NCBI RefSeq assembly: GCF_030009775.1 | Contig: NZ_JASCTH010000021.1 | Location: 124,001-188,000 of the forward strand | Origin: Actinoplanes sandaracinus | GTDB taxonomy: Bacteria; Actinomycetota; Actinomycetes; Mycobacteriales; Micromonosporaceae | Length of the DNA stretch: 64,000 nt | Direction: 5' to 3' | In this document: in pieces, positions 16,993 to 24,268 of the stretch | Position numbering within the stretch: position 1 is the stretch's first letter | Layout: every line of letters begins with the position of its first letter | The notes under the pieces: model-generated | Seen by the model: the letters and a program-made list of their open reading frames with translations, nothing else | Told to the model about the DNA's origin: nothing | The model's database searches: none | Made by a program: the position numbers and the translations under genes

Positions 16993-17490
16993 ATGGAACT
17001 GCGCCCCTACATCGACGCGCTGCGGCACGAGCTCGCGCTCGCCGCCGCTGCCGGCGGCGATGACGCCCGCGAACTGGCCGAGCGGCTCACCGCGCCGCTC
17101 GAGTCCGCTGCCAGACTCGCCCTGCTCGACGCACTGTCCGAGGCGGCCGCCGAGATCACCCGCGATCTCGCGCCCGGCTCGGTCGACCTGCGGCTGCGCA
17201 ACCGTGAGCCCAGCTTCGTCGTGACGCCGGCCTTTCCCGACACGCCCGCGCCCCACCCGGCTCCGGCCCCCGCGCCGGCCCCCGGTGAGGACGAGGCGAC
17301 CGTCCGGATCAGTCTGCGCCTGCCCGAGCATCTGAAAGGCCGGGTCGAGCAGGCCGCCGCCCGCGCCGGCGTCTCCATCAACACCTGGCTGATCAGAGCC
17401 GCCGCCGCGGCAGCCGACACCGGCGCCGGGCGTCCCGCGATCGACGGCGCATCCAGCGGCGGCCAGCACTACACCGGCTGGGTCCGCTGA
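16993..17490 (+). CDS. Ribbon-helix-helix (HicB-like C-terminal) regulator
   Basis: A 165-residue protein. The N-terminal ~80 residues are helical. A Pro/Ala-rich linker (PAPHPAPAPAPAPGEDE) follows, then a ribbon-helix-helix DNA-binding domain at about 100-142 (TVRISLRLPEHLKGRVEQAA ... VSINTWLIRAAA). HicB-family antitoxins share this C-terminus, but no HicA toxin is adjacent. The partner is a DUF4097 protein 23 nt downstream. In actinobacteria this pair commonly sits beside ABC exporters, as here. The proposed promoter puts the transcript start near the ATG, so the mRNA may be leaderless. Confidence 0.75.
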   Translation: MELRPYIDALRHELALAAAAGGDDARELAERLTAPLESAARLALLDALSEAAAEITRDLAPGSVDLRLRNREPSFVVTPAFPDTPAPHPAPAPAPAPGEDEATVRISLRLPEHLKGRVEQAAARAGVSINTWLIRAAAAAADTGAGRPAIDGASSGGQHYTGWVR

Positions 17491-17513
17491 CCTCAACGAG
17501 AACGGAGACCCCC

Positions 17514-18359
17514 ATGCCCACCTTCGACACCCCCGGTCCCATCACCGCATCCGTCGAGTTCAGCGCCGGTGAGCTGCGCGTCGTCGCGAGCGACCGGCCG
17601 GACACCGTCGTGCACGTGCGCCCCGGCGACGAGAGTGAGGGCCGCGACGTCCGCGCCGCCGAGCAGACCCGCGTCGAGTTCGCGTCCAGCACCCTCACCG
17701 TGCGCGGCCCCCGCCACCCCGGATTCGGCGTGTTCGGCAAGGTCGGCGCCGTCGACGTGCTCGTCGAAATGCCGGCCGGCTCCGACCTCGAGGCCAAACT
17801 GGGCGTCGGCGGCGTCCGGAGCACCGGTGTGCTGGGCGGCTGCCGGCTGCGCAGCGGCGCCGGCGACCTCCAGGTCGAGCGGGCCGAGAGCCTGTCCCTG
17901 ACGACCGGGATGGGCTTGGCCGCCGCGGAGAACGTCACCGGCGACGCCAAGCTGACCACCGGCTCGGGCAAACTGCAGGTGCACTCGGTCGCCGGGCCGG
18001 CCGTGCTGAAGAACGGCAACGGCGAGGTCTGGGTCGGGCATGCCGGCAGCGAACTGCGCATCAACTCCGCCAACGGCGACATCATCGCCGACCACGCCGC
18101 CGCCTCGATCACCGCCAACACCGCCAACGGCGACATCCGCGTCCGTGAGGTGGTGCGGGGCGAGACCACGCTGCGTACCGCCGCCGGGCGCATCGAGATC
18201 GGCATCCGGCAGGGCACCGCGGCCCGCCTCGACGTGCACACCCACTACGGGAAGGTCCGCAACGAGATGACGGCCACCGACGCTCCGGCGGAGACCGAGG
18301 AGCGGGCCGAGGTCCGCGCCCGTACCGCGTTCGGCGACATCCTGATCCGCCGCTCCTGA
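17514..18359 (+). CDS. DUF4097 beta-strand repeat protein
   Basis: A 281-residue protein made of short strand-turn repeats typical of DUF4097/DUF4098 right-handed beta-solenoids. Recurring units are LRSGAGDLQVERA, LTTGSGKLQVHSV, LKNGNGEVWVGHA, INSANGDIIADHA and ANTANGDIRVREV, each ~20 residues with a G-D/E turn. There is no signal peptide or membrane segment, so it is probably cytosolic. It follows the RHH gene by 23 nt with a GGAG ribosome site, forming one operon that ends in a clear hairpin. The biochemical role is unknown; it may be a protein-binding scaffold for the RHH regulator. Confidence 0.82.
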   Translation: MPTFDTPGPITASVEFSAGELRVVASDRPDTVVHVRPGDESEGRDVRAAEQTRVEFASSTLTVRGPRHPGFGVFGKVGAVDVLVEMPAGSDLEAKLGVGGVRSTGVLGGCRLRSGAGDLQVERAESLSLTTGMGLAAAENVTGDAKLTTGSGKLQVHSVAGPAVLKNGNGEVWVGHAGSELRINSANGDIIADHAAASITANTANGDIRVREVVRGETTLRTAAGRIEIGIRQGTAARLDVHTHYGKVRNEMTATDAPAETEERAEVRARTAFGDILIRRS

Positions 18360-18365
18360 TCCGCC

Positions 18366-18386
18366 GCCGTCCCGCCCGGGGACGGC
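18366..18386 (+). terminator. Hairpin terminator after the RHH-DUF4097 operon
   Basis: GCCGTCCC (18366-18373) pairs with GGGACGGC (18379-18386) over a 5-nt loop and is followed by a CTCCTTT stretch. It lies 7 nt after the DUF4097 stop. Confidence 0.65.
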
Positions 18387-18390
18387 CTCC

Positions 18391-18541
18391 TTTCGCTCCC
18401 GTTCCCCTTCGTGTTCCGGTTCGCATTCCGGTTCGTGGTCGCGTTCCCCTTCCCGCTCGCGTTCCCGTTCGCCTTCGCGAGCCCGTTCGCCTTCGCGAGT
18501 TCGTTCCCGTTCCCGTTCGCGTTCCCCTTGGCGTTCGCGGT
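18391..18541. repeat. Degenerate hexanucleotide array (TTCSCN, about 24 units)
   Basis: About 150 bp reads in register as TTCCCG, TTCGCG, TTCCCC, TTCGCC and close variants. An 18-bp sub-repeat (GTTCGCCTTCGCGAGNCC-like) occurs in tandem. The minus strand is open in frames giving Glu-Arg or Gly-Asn-Ala repeats, which I regard as a by-product. It fills most of the 326-bp gap between DUF4097 and the second exporter; the remainder holds the AGGAGG ribosome site at 18675-18680. Confidence 0.8.
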
Positions 18542-18685
18542 GCCGTGTGGCGCCTGACGTAGCCACCTTTCGCTCCCGTCGGCGGCCCCGCGCGCCGCCC
18601 CGGGAAGACCACCCGCCGTACCCGGCCGTGGCGACCGTGCCCGGCCGGCGATGGACCCTGCCCGAAAATCCGCCAGGAGGCGTTG

Positions 18686-19696
18686 ATGACAACGACAGTC
18701 ACCACCCGGCCCGCCATCTCGGCAGCCGGCCTGCGCAAGGCCTTCGGCACGAAGGTGGTCCTCGACGACATCGACCTGACCGTCACCGAAGGCACCGTCT
18801 TCGCGCTGCTCGGCCCGAACGGCGCCGGCAAGACGACCATGGTCCGGATCCTCGCCACCCTGCTGCCGCCGGACGGCGGCTCGATCCGCGTCGCTGGGCA
18901 CGACCTGATCGGCGACCCCGACGGGGTACGCGCGGCGATCGGGCTCACCGGCCAGTTCTCGGCCGTCGACCGGCTGCTCACCGTGCAGGAGAACCTGCGC
19001 CTGATGGCCGATCTGCACCGTCTCGGCCGCGGCGAGGGCGGCCGCCGGGTGGCCCGGCTGATCGAACGGTTCGACCTCGGCGAGTCGGCCCGCAAGCCGG
19101 TGTCACAGCTCTCCGGCGGTCAGCAGCGCCGCCTCGACCTGGCGATGACCCTGGTCGGCGACCCCCGGCTCATCTTCCTGGACGAGCCCACCACAGGCCT
19201 CGACCCGCGCAGCCGGCACGAAATGTGGCGGATCGTGCGGGAGTTGGTCGCCGAGGGCGTCACGGTCTTCCTCACCACCCAGTACCTCGACGAGGCCGAT
19301 GAGCTCGCCGCCCGGATCGCCGTGCTCGACCACGGACGCATCGTCGCGGAGGGCACCCCCGACGAGCTCAAACGCCGGATCCCCGGGGGGCACCTGCGGC
19401 TGCGCTTCACCGACCCGCACTCGCTGCGGACGGCGGCCTCCGTGCTGGGCTCGGCACACCGCGACGACGAGGCGCTGACCCTGCAGGTGCCCAGCGACGG
19501 CGACGTCGCCTCGCTGCGCGCCGTGCTGGAAACCCTCGACGGGGTACGCGTACAGCCCGCTGACCTGACGATCCACACTCCCGACCTGGACGACGTGTTC
19601 TTCGCCTTCACCGGCGGCCCGGCCATCGCTTCCGACTCCGCCCCGGCCGCGGCCTCCGCCCTCGCCTCCGTGCCGGCCTCCAAGGAGATCCGATGA
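18686..19696 (+). CDS. DrrA-type ABC exporter ATP-binding protein (copy 2)
   Basis: A 336-residue ATPase closely similar to copy 1. Walker A is GPNGAGKTT, the signature SQLSGGQQRRLDLA, and Walker B LIFLDEPTTGLDPRS. TTQYLDEADELAARI and the DrrA tail TPDLDDVFFAFTG follow, with an extra Ala/Ser-rich extension. AGGAGG lies 5 nt before ATG 18686, so this start is preferred over the adjacent TTG. The stop overlaps the permease start by ATGA. The substrate is unknown. Confidence 0.93.
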   Translation: MTTTVTTRPAISAAGLRKAFGTKVVLDDIDLTVTEGTVFALLGPNGAGKTTMVRILATLLPPDGGSIRVAGHDLIGDPDGVRAAIGLTGQFSAVDRLLTVQENLRLMADLHRLGRGEGGRRVARLIERFDLGESARKPVSQLSGGQQRRLDLAMTLVGDPRLIFLDEPTTGLDPRSRHEMWRIVRELVAEGVTVFLTTQYLDEADELAARIAVLDHGRIVAEGTPDELKRRIPGGHLRLRFTDPHSLRTAASVLGSAHRDDEALTLQVPSDGDVASLRAVLETLDGVRVQPADLTIHTPDLDDVFFAFTGGPAIASDSAPAAASALASVPASKEIR

Positions 19697-20475
19697 CGAC
19701 CCTGGCTCACTCCCTCACCGACTCCGGAACCATGCTGCGCCGGCAGCTGCTGCACCTGCGCCGCTACCCGTCGCTGACCGGAATGCTGATCGGTCTGCCG
19801 GTGATCTTCCTGCTGCTGTTCGTGTACGTCTTCGGCGGCACGCTCGGCGCCGGCCTCGGCGGCGACCGGTCCGCCTACCTCGACTACCTGACCCCTGGAA
19901 TCCTGCTGTTCACTGTGGCCGGCGCCGCCGCGGGCCCAGCCATCGCGGTGGCGATGGACATGACCGAGGGCATCGTCGACCGGTTCCGCAGCATGGCCAT
20001 CGCCCGGGGCGCGCTGCTGACCGGCCACGTGCTCGGCAGCATGGTGCAGAGTTTCCTGGCCGTGCTCGCCGTCCTCGGCGTCGCCCTGGCCATCGGCTTC
20101 CGCCCCAACGCCACCGCCCTCGAATGGCTCGCCGTGGCCGGGATGCTGGCCGCGATCTCGTTCGCCCTGACCTGGCTGGCCGTGGCGCTCGGCATGGCGG
20201 CCGACAGCGTCGAGACGGCCAGCAACACCCCCATGTTCCTGAGCCTGCTGCCGTTTCTGGGCAGCGGATTCGTCCCCACCGAGACGATGCCCACCGGACT
20301 GCGCGTCTTCGCCGAGAACCAGCCGTTCACGCCGGTCATCGAGACTCTGCGCGGCCTGCTGCTCGGCACCGGGATCGGCAACAGCGCGATCGTCGCGCTC
20401 GCCTGGTGCGCCGGCATCACGCTGCTGTCCTACCTGTGGGCCAAGCGCAACTACAACAAGCGCGCGGCCCGATAG
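19693..20475 (+). CDS. DrrB-type ABC-2 exporter permease (copy 2)
   Basis: A 260-residue six-helix ABC-2 permease paralogous to copy 1. Shared landmarks are LPVIFLLLFVYVFGG, DMTEGIVDRFRSMAIARGA, FAENQPFTPVIETLRG and the basic C-terminus YLWAKRNYNKRAAR. It is coupled to the ATPase by ATGA. The tail resembles that of copy 1 (YLWASSTFTKRA), supporting an ancient duplication within the same neighbourhood. Confidence 0.92.
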   Translation: MTTLAHSLTDSGTMLRRQLLHLRRYPSLTGMLIGLPVIFLLLFVYVFGGTLGAGLGGDRSAYLDYLTPGILLFTVAGAAAGPAIAVAMDMTEGIVDRFRSMAIARGALLTGHVLGSMVQSFLAVLAVLGVALAIGFRPNATALEWLAVAGMLAAISFALTWLAVALGMAADSVETASNTPMFLSLLPFLGSGFVPTETMPTGLRVFAENQPFTPVIETLRGLLLGTGIGNSAIVALAWCAGITLLSYLWAKRNYNKRAAR

Positions 20476-20634
20476 CCGGAACCGACGGGCCGATCACCCC
20501 TGCGTGGTAGACGATCGCACAGCGACGACCTCTGAACGGTCAGTGACACCAACGATCTCGATCCGCCACCGGAGAGTTCGCGTGTCCTCACGCGACGGTG
20601 GGCAACCCGCCCACCCGACGACGCAGGGGGAGAC

Positions 20635-21296
20635 ATGCTCACCACGACCCGTTCCCGCATCCGCGCGGTCGCGGCGATCGGTATCGCCGCGGCCGCCCCG
20701 GCGGGCGCCCCCCTGGGCCCCCACGCCGCGGGGGGGGGGGGGGGGGGCGCGCCCCCCCCCCCCCCGCCACGGCGATCGCCACCGTGACCCTCGACGCCTC
20801 GGCTGCCGAGGTCGCCGCCGCCGACAGCCGCCCGGTCGCCGTTCCGCTCATCCCGGATGCCATCAAGCCGCCGGCCGGCTCCCGGCTGGCCGGCGCCTAC
20901 CTCGTCACCAGCGGCACCCAGACCTACACCTGTGTGGTCCCGGCCGGTGCGACGACCGGGGCCTACATCGGACCTTCAGTGCCGGAGGCCCAACTCGCCG
21001 GCACCGGCGGCCGAATCCACCACTTCGCCGGCCCCAGTTGGCAGTCCGTCCGGGACGGCTCCCTGGTCACCGCGGCCCGAGAGGCGTCCTCACCGCGCCC
21101 CGGAACCATCCCGGAACTGCTGCTGAAGGTCACCTCCCACTCCGGCAAGGGAATCCTGAGCCGAGCCGACTACATCAACCGACTGCGCACGTCTGGAGGA
21201 CTGGCCCCTGCCGGAGCCTGCACAGCCGGCCAGACGGTCGCCGTGCCCTACCAGTCGATCTACGTCTTCTGGGACGCGCCCACGCCAACGGCCTGA
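20635..21296 (+). CDS. Secreted DUF3455 protein with frame broken in a homopolymer
   Basis: ATG 20635 begins a clear Sec signal peptide (MLTTTRSRIRAVAAIGIAAA) with GGGGGAG as ribosome site. The conserved DUF3455 body (PDAIKPPAGSRLAGAYLVTS, RIHHFAGPSWQSVRDGSLV, LLLKVTSHSGKGILSRADYI, ending YVFWDAPTPTA) is open in another frame. The switch lies in the G18-CGCG-C14 tract at 20730-20765. An assembly or base-calling error there is the simplest explanation, in which case the gene is intact with a somewhat different N-terminal mature region. The family function is unknown; members are exported and often share a ~200-residue size. Confidence 0.75.
20730..20765. other. G18-CGCG-C14 homopolymer palindrome, probable assembly artefact
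   Basis: Eighteen consecutive G, then CGCG, then fourteen consecutive C. Nothing else in the window resembles it. It sits exactly where the reading frame of the DUF3455 gene changes. Confidence 0.85.
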
Positions 21297-21664
21297 CCGT
21301 CCCGCAGCCTGCCCCGGCCCGCAACAAAGTCTGGTGCCGGGGCCAAGTGACCCGCCGCAGTCCTATCGCCCCGTTTCCGCACCTCGCCCCGGTGTGCTCG
21401 CCCGGCCCGCCGGCCCGGCCCGCTCGCCCGGCCTGCCCGCTCGGCTCACCCTGCTTGGCCAGCTCGCTTCGCTTGGCTGCTCACCTGGCCGGCTCACCTG
21501 GCCGGCTCACCTGGCCGGCTCACCTGGCCGGCTTGCCGGGCCGCCAGGTCCGCGCTGGGCTGTCGGGTCCGCGCTGGGCTGCCGGCTTGGCCGCTCGGGG
21601 CTCCTGCGGCGCATCTCACGCCGGGTTGGGAAACGAGGCACAGGGGCGTGTTGTTGTATTCGGG
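21297..21664. other. Gene-free, low-complexity gap with short repeats
   Basis: No gene is recognised. The stretch is dominated by Gly/Pro-like GCC/GGC words. It includes the 13-bp array at 21480-21531 and a twofold TCCGCGCTGGGCTG repeat just after 21545. The SGNH hydrolase start follows directly. Confidence 0.7.
21480..21531. repeat. 13-bp tandem repeat, four exact copies
   Basis: CTCACCTGGCCGG occurs four times head to tail without mismatch. It is flanked by degenerate copies on both sides. Confidence 0.9.
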
Positions 21665-22297
21665 GTGACACTCAAGTTCGCGATCCTCGGTGACTCCATC
21701 GCCTACGGTCAGGGCGCCTCCGCGCAGGCCGACACGGTGGCCGCGCGGCTGTCGGAAGACCTGACCCGCCATGGCCTGGCGAACCAGGTCCGCATGTTCG
21801 CCGTCCCCGGCTCCCGCACTAGCAACCTGGCCGCGCAGGCTGACCGGGCACTGGCCTGGCGGCCATCGCTTGCCCTGATCATCATCGGCGCCAACGACCT
21901 GACCCGGTTGGTGCCCCCGCAGCAGGCCGCCGCCCAACTCGGCGACACGGTCCGGGCGCTGCGTGCCGGCTCGGCCGAGGTCGTCGTCGCGCCCGCGCCG
22001 GATCTGAGCGTCGTCCCCTGGGTGCCGGTGCAGATGCGTGCCACCGTCCGGGCCGGCAGCCGGTTGTTGCATGACGCGCAGAGCCGGGCTGTCCTGGCAG
22101 CCGGAGGGCATGTCGCCGACATCGGCATGACGTCGTCCGCCGGATTCGCTCACGATCCGGGCTTGTTCAGCGCTGACCGGTTTCACCCCTCCAGCGCGGG
22201 TTACGCCGTGATCGCCGCGGCTCTCGCCCCCACCGTCCGCGCCGTGGCACGGACCGCCCACGAACACCGCGTCTCCTCCGGCCAGCAATCCGTCTGA
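21665..22297 (+). CDS. SGNH/GDSL-type esterase
   Basis: A 210-residue SGNH hydrolase. Block I is FAILGDSIAYGQGA with the nucleophile Ser near residue 11. Block II/III is IIIGANDLTRL, carrying the oxyanion Asn. The C-terminal block V is FSADRFHPSSAGY with the catalytic Asp-x-x-His. There is no signal peptide, so it appears cytosolic. GTG 21665 is chosen because the conserved block starts six residues later. It ends 7 nt short of a GC-rich repeat zone and has no operon partner. The ester substrate is unknown. Confidence 0.85.
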   Translation: MTLKFAILGDSIAYGQGASAQADTVAARLSEDLTRHGLANQVRMFAVPGSRTSNLAAQADRALAWRPSLALIIIGANDLTRLVPPQQAAAQLGDTVRALRAGSAEVVVAPAPDLSVVPWVPVQMRATVRAGSRLLHDAQSRAVLAAGGHVADIGMTSSAGFAHDPGLFSADRFHPSSAGYAVIAAALAPTVRAVARTAHEHRVSSGQQSV

Positions 22298-22707
22298 AGG
22301 CGCAAGTTCCACCTCCGCCCTCCGCCCTCCGCCCTCCTGCCACCGTGTCCGCGCGTCCGCGCGTCCGCGCGTCCGCGTGACCTTGCACCGTCCCCGCGCC
22401 TCCGGCCCTGAAGCGGCTTGGCTCACGCTCTGTCCTGCAGGCGCCTGGCCGACGTTTTGTCCCGCAGGCGTTTCGGCTGGGCGCCGCTCTGAAGGTGTTC
22501 CGTCCACGCCCCGTTCGGGAAAACCCTTGATCTGCGCTCCGCCTAAAGCCTTCCGCCACGCGCCGTCGTGACGGCAGTCGGCTCGCGAACCGTGGTGACG
22601 GCGCTTGGCCCCATGCTCCGCGTGGCCGTGATTGGCAATGACAGGTCGAACGGTGCTTACTTTCGAGCGTCCGCACCTTGGATCCGCCGGAACACCACAT
22701 CTCGAAA

Positions 22708-22758
22708 AAGTCGACACCCGTTGCGGGTGTAGCCCACACCCGCAACGGGTGTCGACTT
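22708..22758. terminator. Perfect 23-bp hairpin with 5-nt loop
   Basis: The arms 22708-22730 and 22736-22758 are exact complements around AGCCC. The stem contains GTCGACACCCG and starts after an A-run (GAAAAAG), with TTCTT on the other side, so it could terminate transcription in either direction. It is much longer than other hairpins in the window. A mobile-repeat origin cannot be excluded. Confidence 0.7.
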
Positions 22759-22771
22759 CTTGAACGCCTGT

Positions 22772-22817
22772 GCCTTCAGCTCATCCGTGCCGTCGCCTTC
22801 AGCTCATCCGTGCCGTC
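22772..22817. repeat. 23-bp tandem duplication
   Basis: A 23-bp unit beginning GCCTTCAGCTCATCC is present twice head to tail without mismatch, just after the long hairpin. Confidence 0.85.
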
Positions 22818-22943
22818 GCGATGACAGGCTGGTGCATCGCCGTGACCGCCAAGCATCAGTTGTCGACTGCTGACCGTCCGGCGGGAGCGTCTCGGCAACG
22901 GTGTGAACGCGTCAGCACATCGCGCCCCGTTGGTTTTCGGTGA

Positions 22944-23017
22944 GTTGATCTGCTGGCCGTGCGTAAGCGCTGTTTCACGTCCGGGTCGACCGCGGATCGC
23001 ACGGCCAGCAGATCAAC
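22944..23017. repeat. 20-bp perfect inverted repeat with 34-nt centre
   Basis: The arm 22944-22963 (starting GTTGATCTGCTGG) is exactly complementary to 22998-23017. The 34-nt centre contains TAAGCGCTGTTTCACG. It encodes nothing recognisable and is spaced too widely for a simple terminator. Confidence 0.85.
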
Positions 23018-23044
23018 CACTAGCGAAGGCAGTTCGTGCCTCTG

Positions 23045-23101
23045 GACACTGCGCGGGCCCGTAGACACTGCGGAGGCCCGTAGACGCTGCGCGGGCCCGG
23101 C
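23045..23101. repeat. 19-bp tandem repeat, three copies
   Basis: The unit GACACTGCGCGGGCCCGTA is repeated at 23045, 23064 and 23083. The second and third copies have one to three substitutions each. Confidence 0.85.
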
Positions 23102-23148
23102 GAAACCGGATTGTTGGATGCCGGTCGCGCCGGGGTTGGCGCGTGTGT

Positions 23149-23448
23149 TCAGTGAGTGCGCGGGTCGTTGTCGGTGCTGCGGCTGCCGGCCTTCGCCAGG
23201 CCGCGACTGATCATGTAGCCGACGGTGAGCAGCGTGATGTACCACCACGCCTTGTCCGCAGCGAAGTAGTCGGCGCCGTTCTCGCGTGCGCCGTCGCCGA
23301 CCACCTGGGAGGCGATGAGGACGCCGATGACGGACAACACGTACACGATCAGTTCGGTGGTCTTGAACGACGGCTTCGTCTCCTCGCCGTGTGCGTGGTG
23401 GCGGGTGATGGCGGCTGTTCCCGGACGGGTGGGGGATGCGGTGGTCAT
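23149..23448 (-). CDS. Small two-helix membrane protein
   Basis: A 99-residue protein from ATG 23448, which has GGGAGAG upstream. Two hydrophobic helices are visible (TTELIVYVLSVIGVLIASQV and WWYITLLTVGYMISRGL), separated by a charged loop (GDGARENGADYFAADKA). A polar N-terminus and short tail complete it. It resembles uncharacterised actinobacterial membrane proteins. Neighbours give no functional hint; it lies between two repeat-rich gaps. Confidence 0.75.
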   Translation of the reverse strand: MTTASPTRPGTAAITRHHAHGEETKPSFKTTELIVYVLSVIGVLIASQVVGDGARENGADYFAADKAWWYITLLTVGYMISRGLAKAGSRSTDNDPRTH

Positions 23449-23525
23449 GGATCTCTCCCGACGTCGCTGGTCTATTACTGATGAACCTGACCTACCCGTG
23501 AGGAAAGGCCCTTTACGCGACTTGT

Positions 23526-23619
23526 CGCCCATTCGAGCGCTCCGCCCATTCGAGCGCTCCGCCCGTCGACACTTCGCCCGTCGACACTTCGCCCGTCGAC
23601 ACTTCGCCCGTCGGCGCTC
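23526..23619. repeat. Tandem 17-bp and 15-bp repeats
   Basis: CGCCCATTCGAGCGCTC occurs twice (23526-23559). It is followed by three exact copies of CGCCCGTCGACACTT (23560-23604) and one degenerate copy. Confidence 0.88.
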
Positions 23620-23728
23620 CGCCTGCCAGTCTCCCGCCTGCCGGCACTCCTGCCGCCGGCATTCCTTCTGCTGGCTCCCGCCCGCTGGTCTGCTGCCTGG
23701 TCTGGGGGCATCGCGTAGTCATATAGGA

Positions 23729-23866
23729 ATGCGGCTGAAGGCAGAAATGCGGCTGAAGGTCTCTTGCCGGGAGCGCGTCTGAAGACGGGAATGCGTCTGA
23801 AGGTCTTCTGCAGGGAACGCGTCTGCGGGTCTCCCGGCTTGGACGTGTCTGCGGGTCTTCCGCGTC
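23729..23866. repeat. Degenerate GCGKCTGAAGG-type repeats
   Basis: Words such as ATGCGGCTGAAGG, ATGCGTCTGAAGG and GTGTCTGCGGGTCT recur at roughly 20-bp intervals. They resemble decayed copies of a ~20-bp unit. Confidence 0.6.
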
Positions 23867-23965
23867 GGATCTGTCGCGGCGGCGCGCCGCCGCCGCGACA
23901 ACGTGCGCTCCTGGGGCGGCATCCCGGTCCGGCCGTATCGGAGCGCGACATGATTGGATGGTGGA

Positions 23966-24268
23966 GTGACGATCACGGTGACCGAGGTGCCCGAGCGGGA
24001 GCGATTCGAGGCGCGCGACGAGGCGGGCGAGCTCGCCGGGGTGCTTACCTATCAGCTGACCGGCGGCATCATCGCCTACACCCACACCAAGGTCGATCCC
24101 GGTTTCGAGGGTCAGGGTGTCGGCTCGGCTCTCGCCCGCGCGGCGATGGACGACGCCCGCGGTAAGAACCGGACGGTGGTGCCGCTCTGCCCGTTCGTGA
24201 GTGGCTGGGTGGACAAGCACCCCGAGTACGAGAAGCTGGTGGCCCGCTCCACCCGCAAGGTCAAATAG
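23966..24268 (+). CDS. Short GNAT (YjdJ-like) N-acetyltransferase
   Basis: A 100-residue GNAT of the minimal class. Acetyl-CoA-binding motif A is visible as VDPGFEGQGVGSALARAAM, with the Q/RxxGxG/A pyrophosphate loop. The family C-terminus PLCPFVSGWVDKHPEYEKLV follows. GTG 23966 is preferred over TTG 23954. Members acetylate small molecules or proteins of unknown identity. The last 8 nt overlap the 3' end of the convergent MerR gene. Confidence 0.87.
   Translation: MTITVTEVPERERFEARDEAGELAGVLTYQLTGGIIAYTHTKVDPGFEGQGVGSALARAAMDDARGKNRTVVPLCPFVSGWVDKHPEYEKLVARSTRKVK

Larger units (their letters stand above)
22298..23148. other. 850-bp gene-free, repeat-rich intergenic region
   Basis: I find no credible gene. 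Open frames here lack family resemblance and run through repeats. In order there are CCTCCGCC and GCGTCCGC microrepeats (22310-22375), a 23-bp-stem hairpin, a 23-bp tandem duplication, a 20-bp inverted repeat and a threefold 19-bp repeat, each listed separately. The following gene is convergent. Confidence 0.65.
23449..23965. other. Repeat-filled gap without a recognised gene
   Basis: Apart from the short 5' region of the membrane protein gene, this stretch consists of two repeat blocks (23526-23619 and 23729-23866) and GC-rich filler between them. Long open frames on the minus strand here translate to simple repeats such as TGEVSTGEVS and continue through the GNAT gene, so I do not call them. 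Confidence 0.65.

Noticed and set aside
16993..17490. HicAB toxin-antitoxin module
   Set aside because: Only a HicB-like RHH domain is present; the neighbour is a DUF4097 solenoid protein and no HicA-type dsRBD toxin exists nearby.
12114..20475. Secondary-metabolite gene cluster around the AfsR-like regulator
   Set aside because: Exporters and regulators occur but no PKS, NRPS, terpene or RiPP biosynthetic enzyme is present.
22856..23248. 130-residue minus-strand frame
   Set aside because: It spans the 20-bp inverted repeat and the 19-bp tandem repeats and has random composition without family resemblance.
23045..23619. Short direct repeats as a possible CRISPR array
   Set aside because: Units of 15-19 bp are directly adjacent with no spacers of constant length, differ between blocks, and no cas genes are present.
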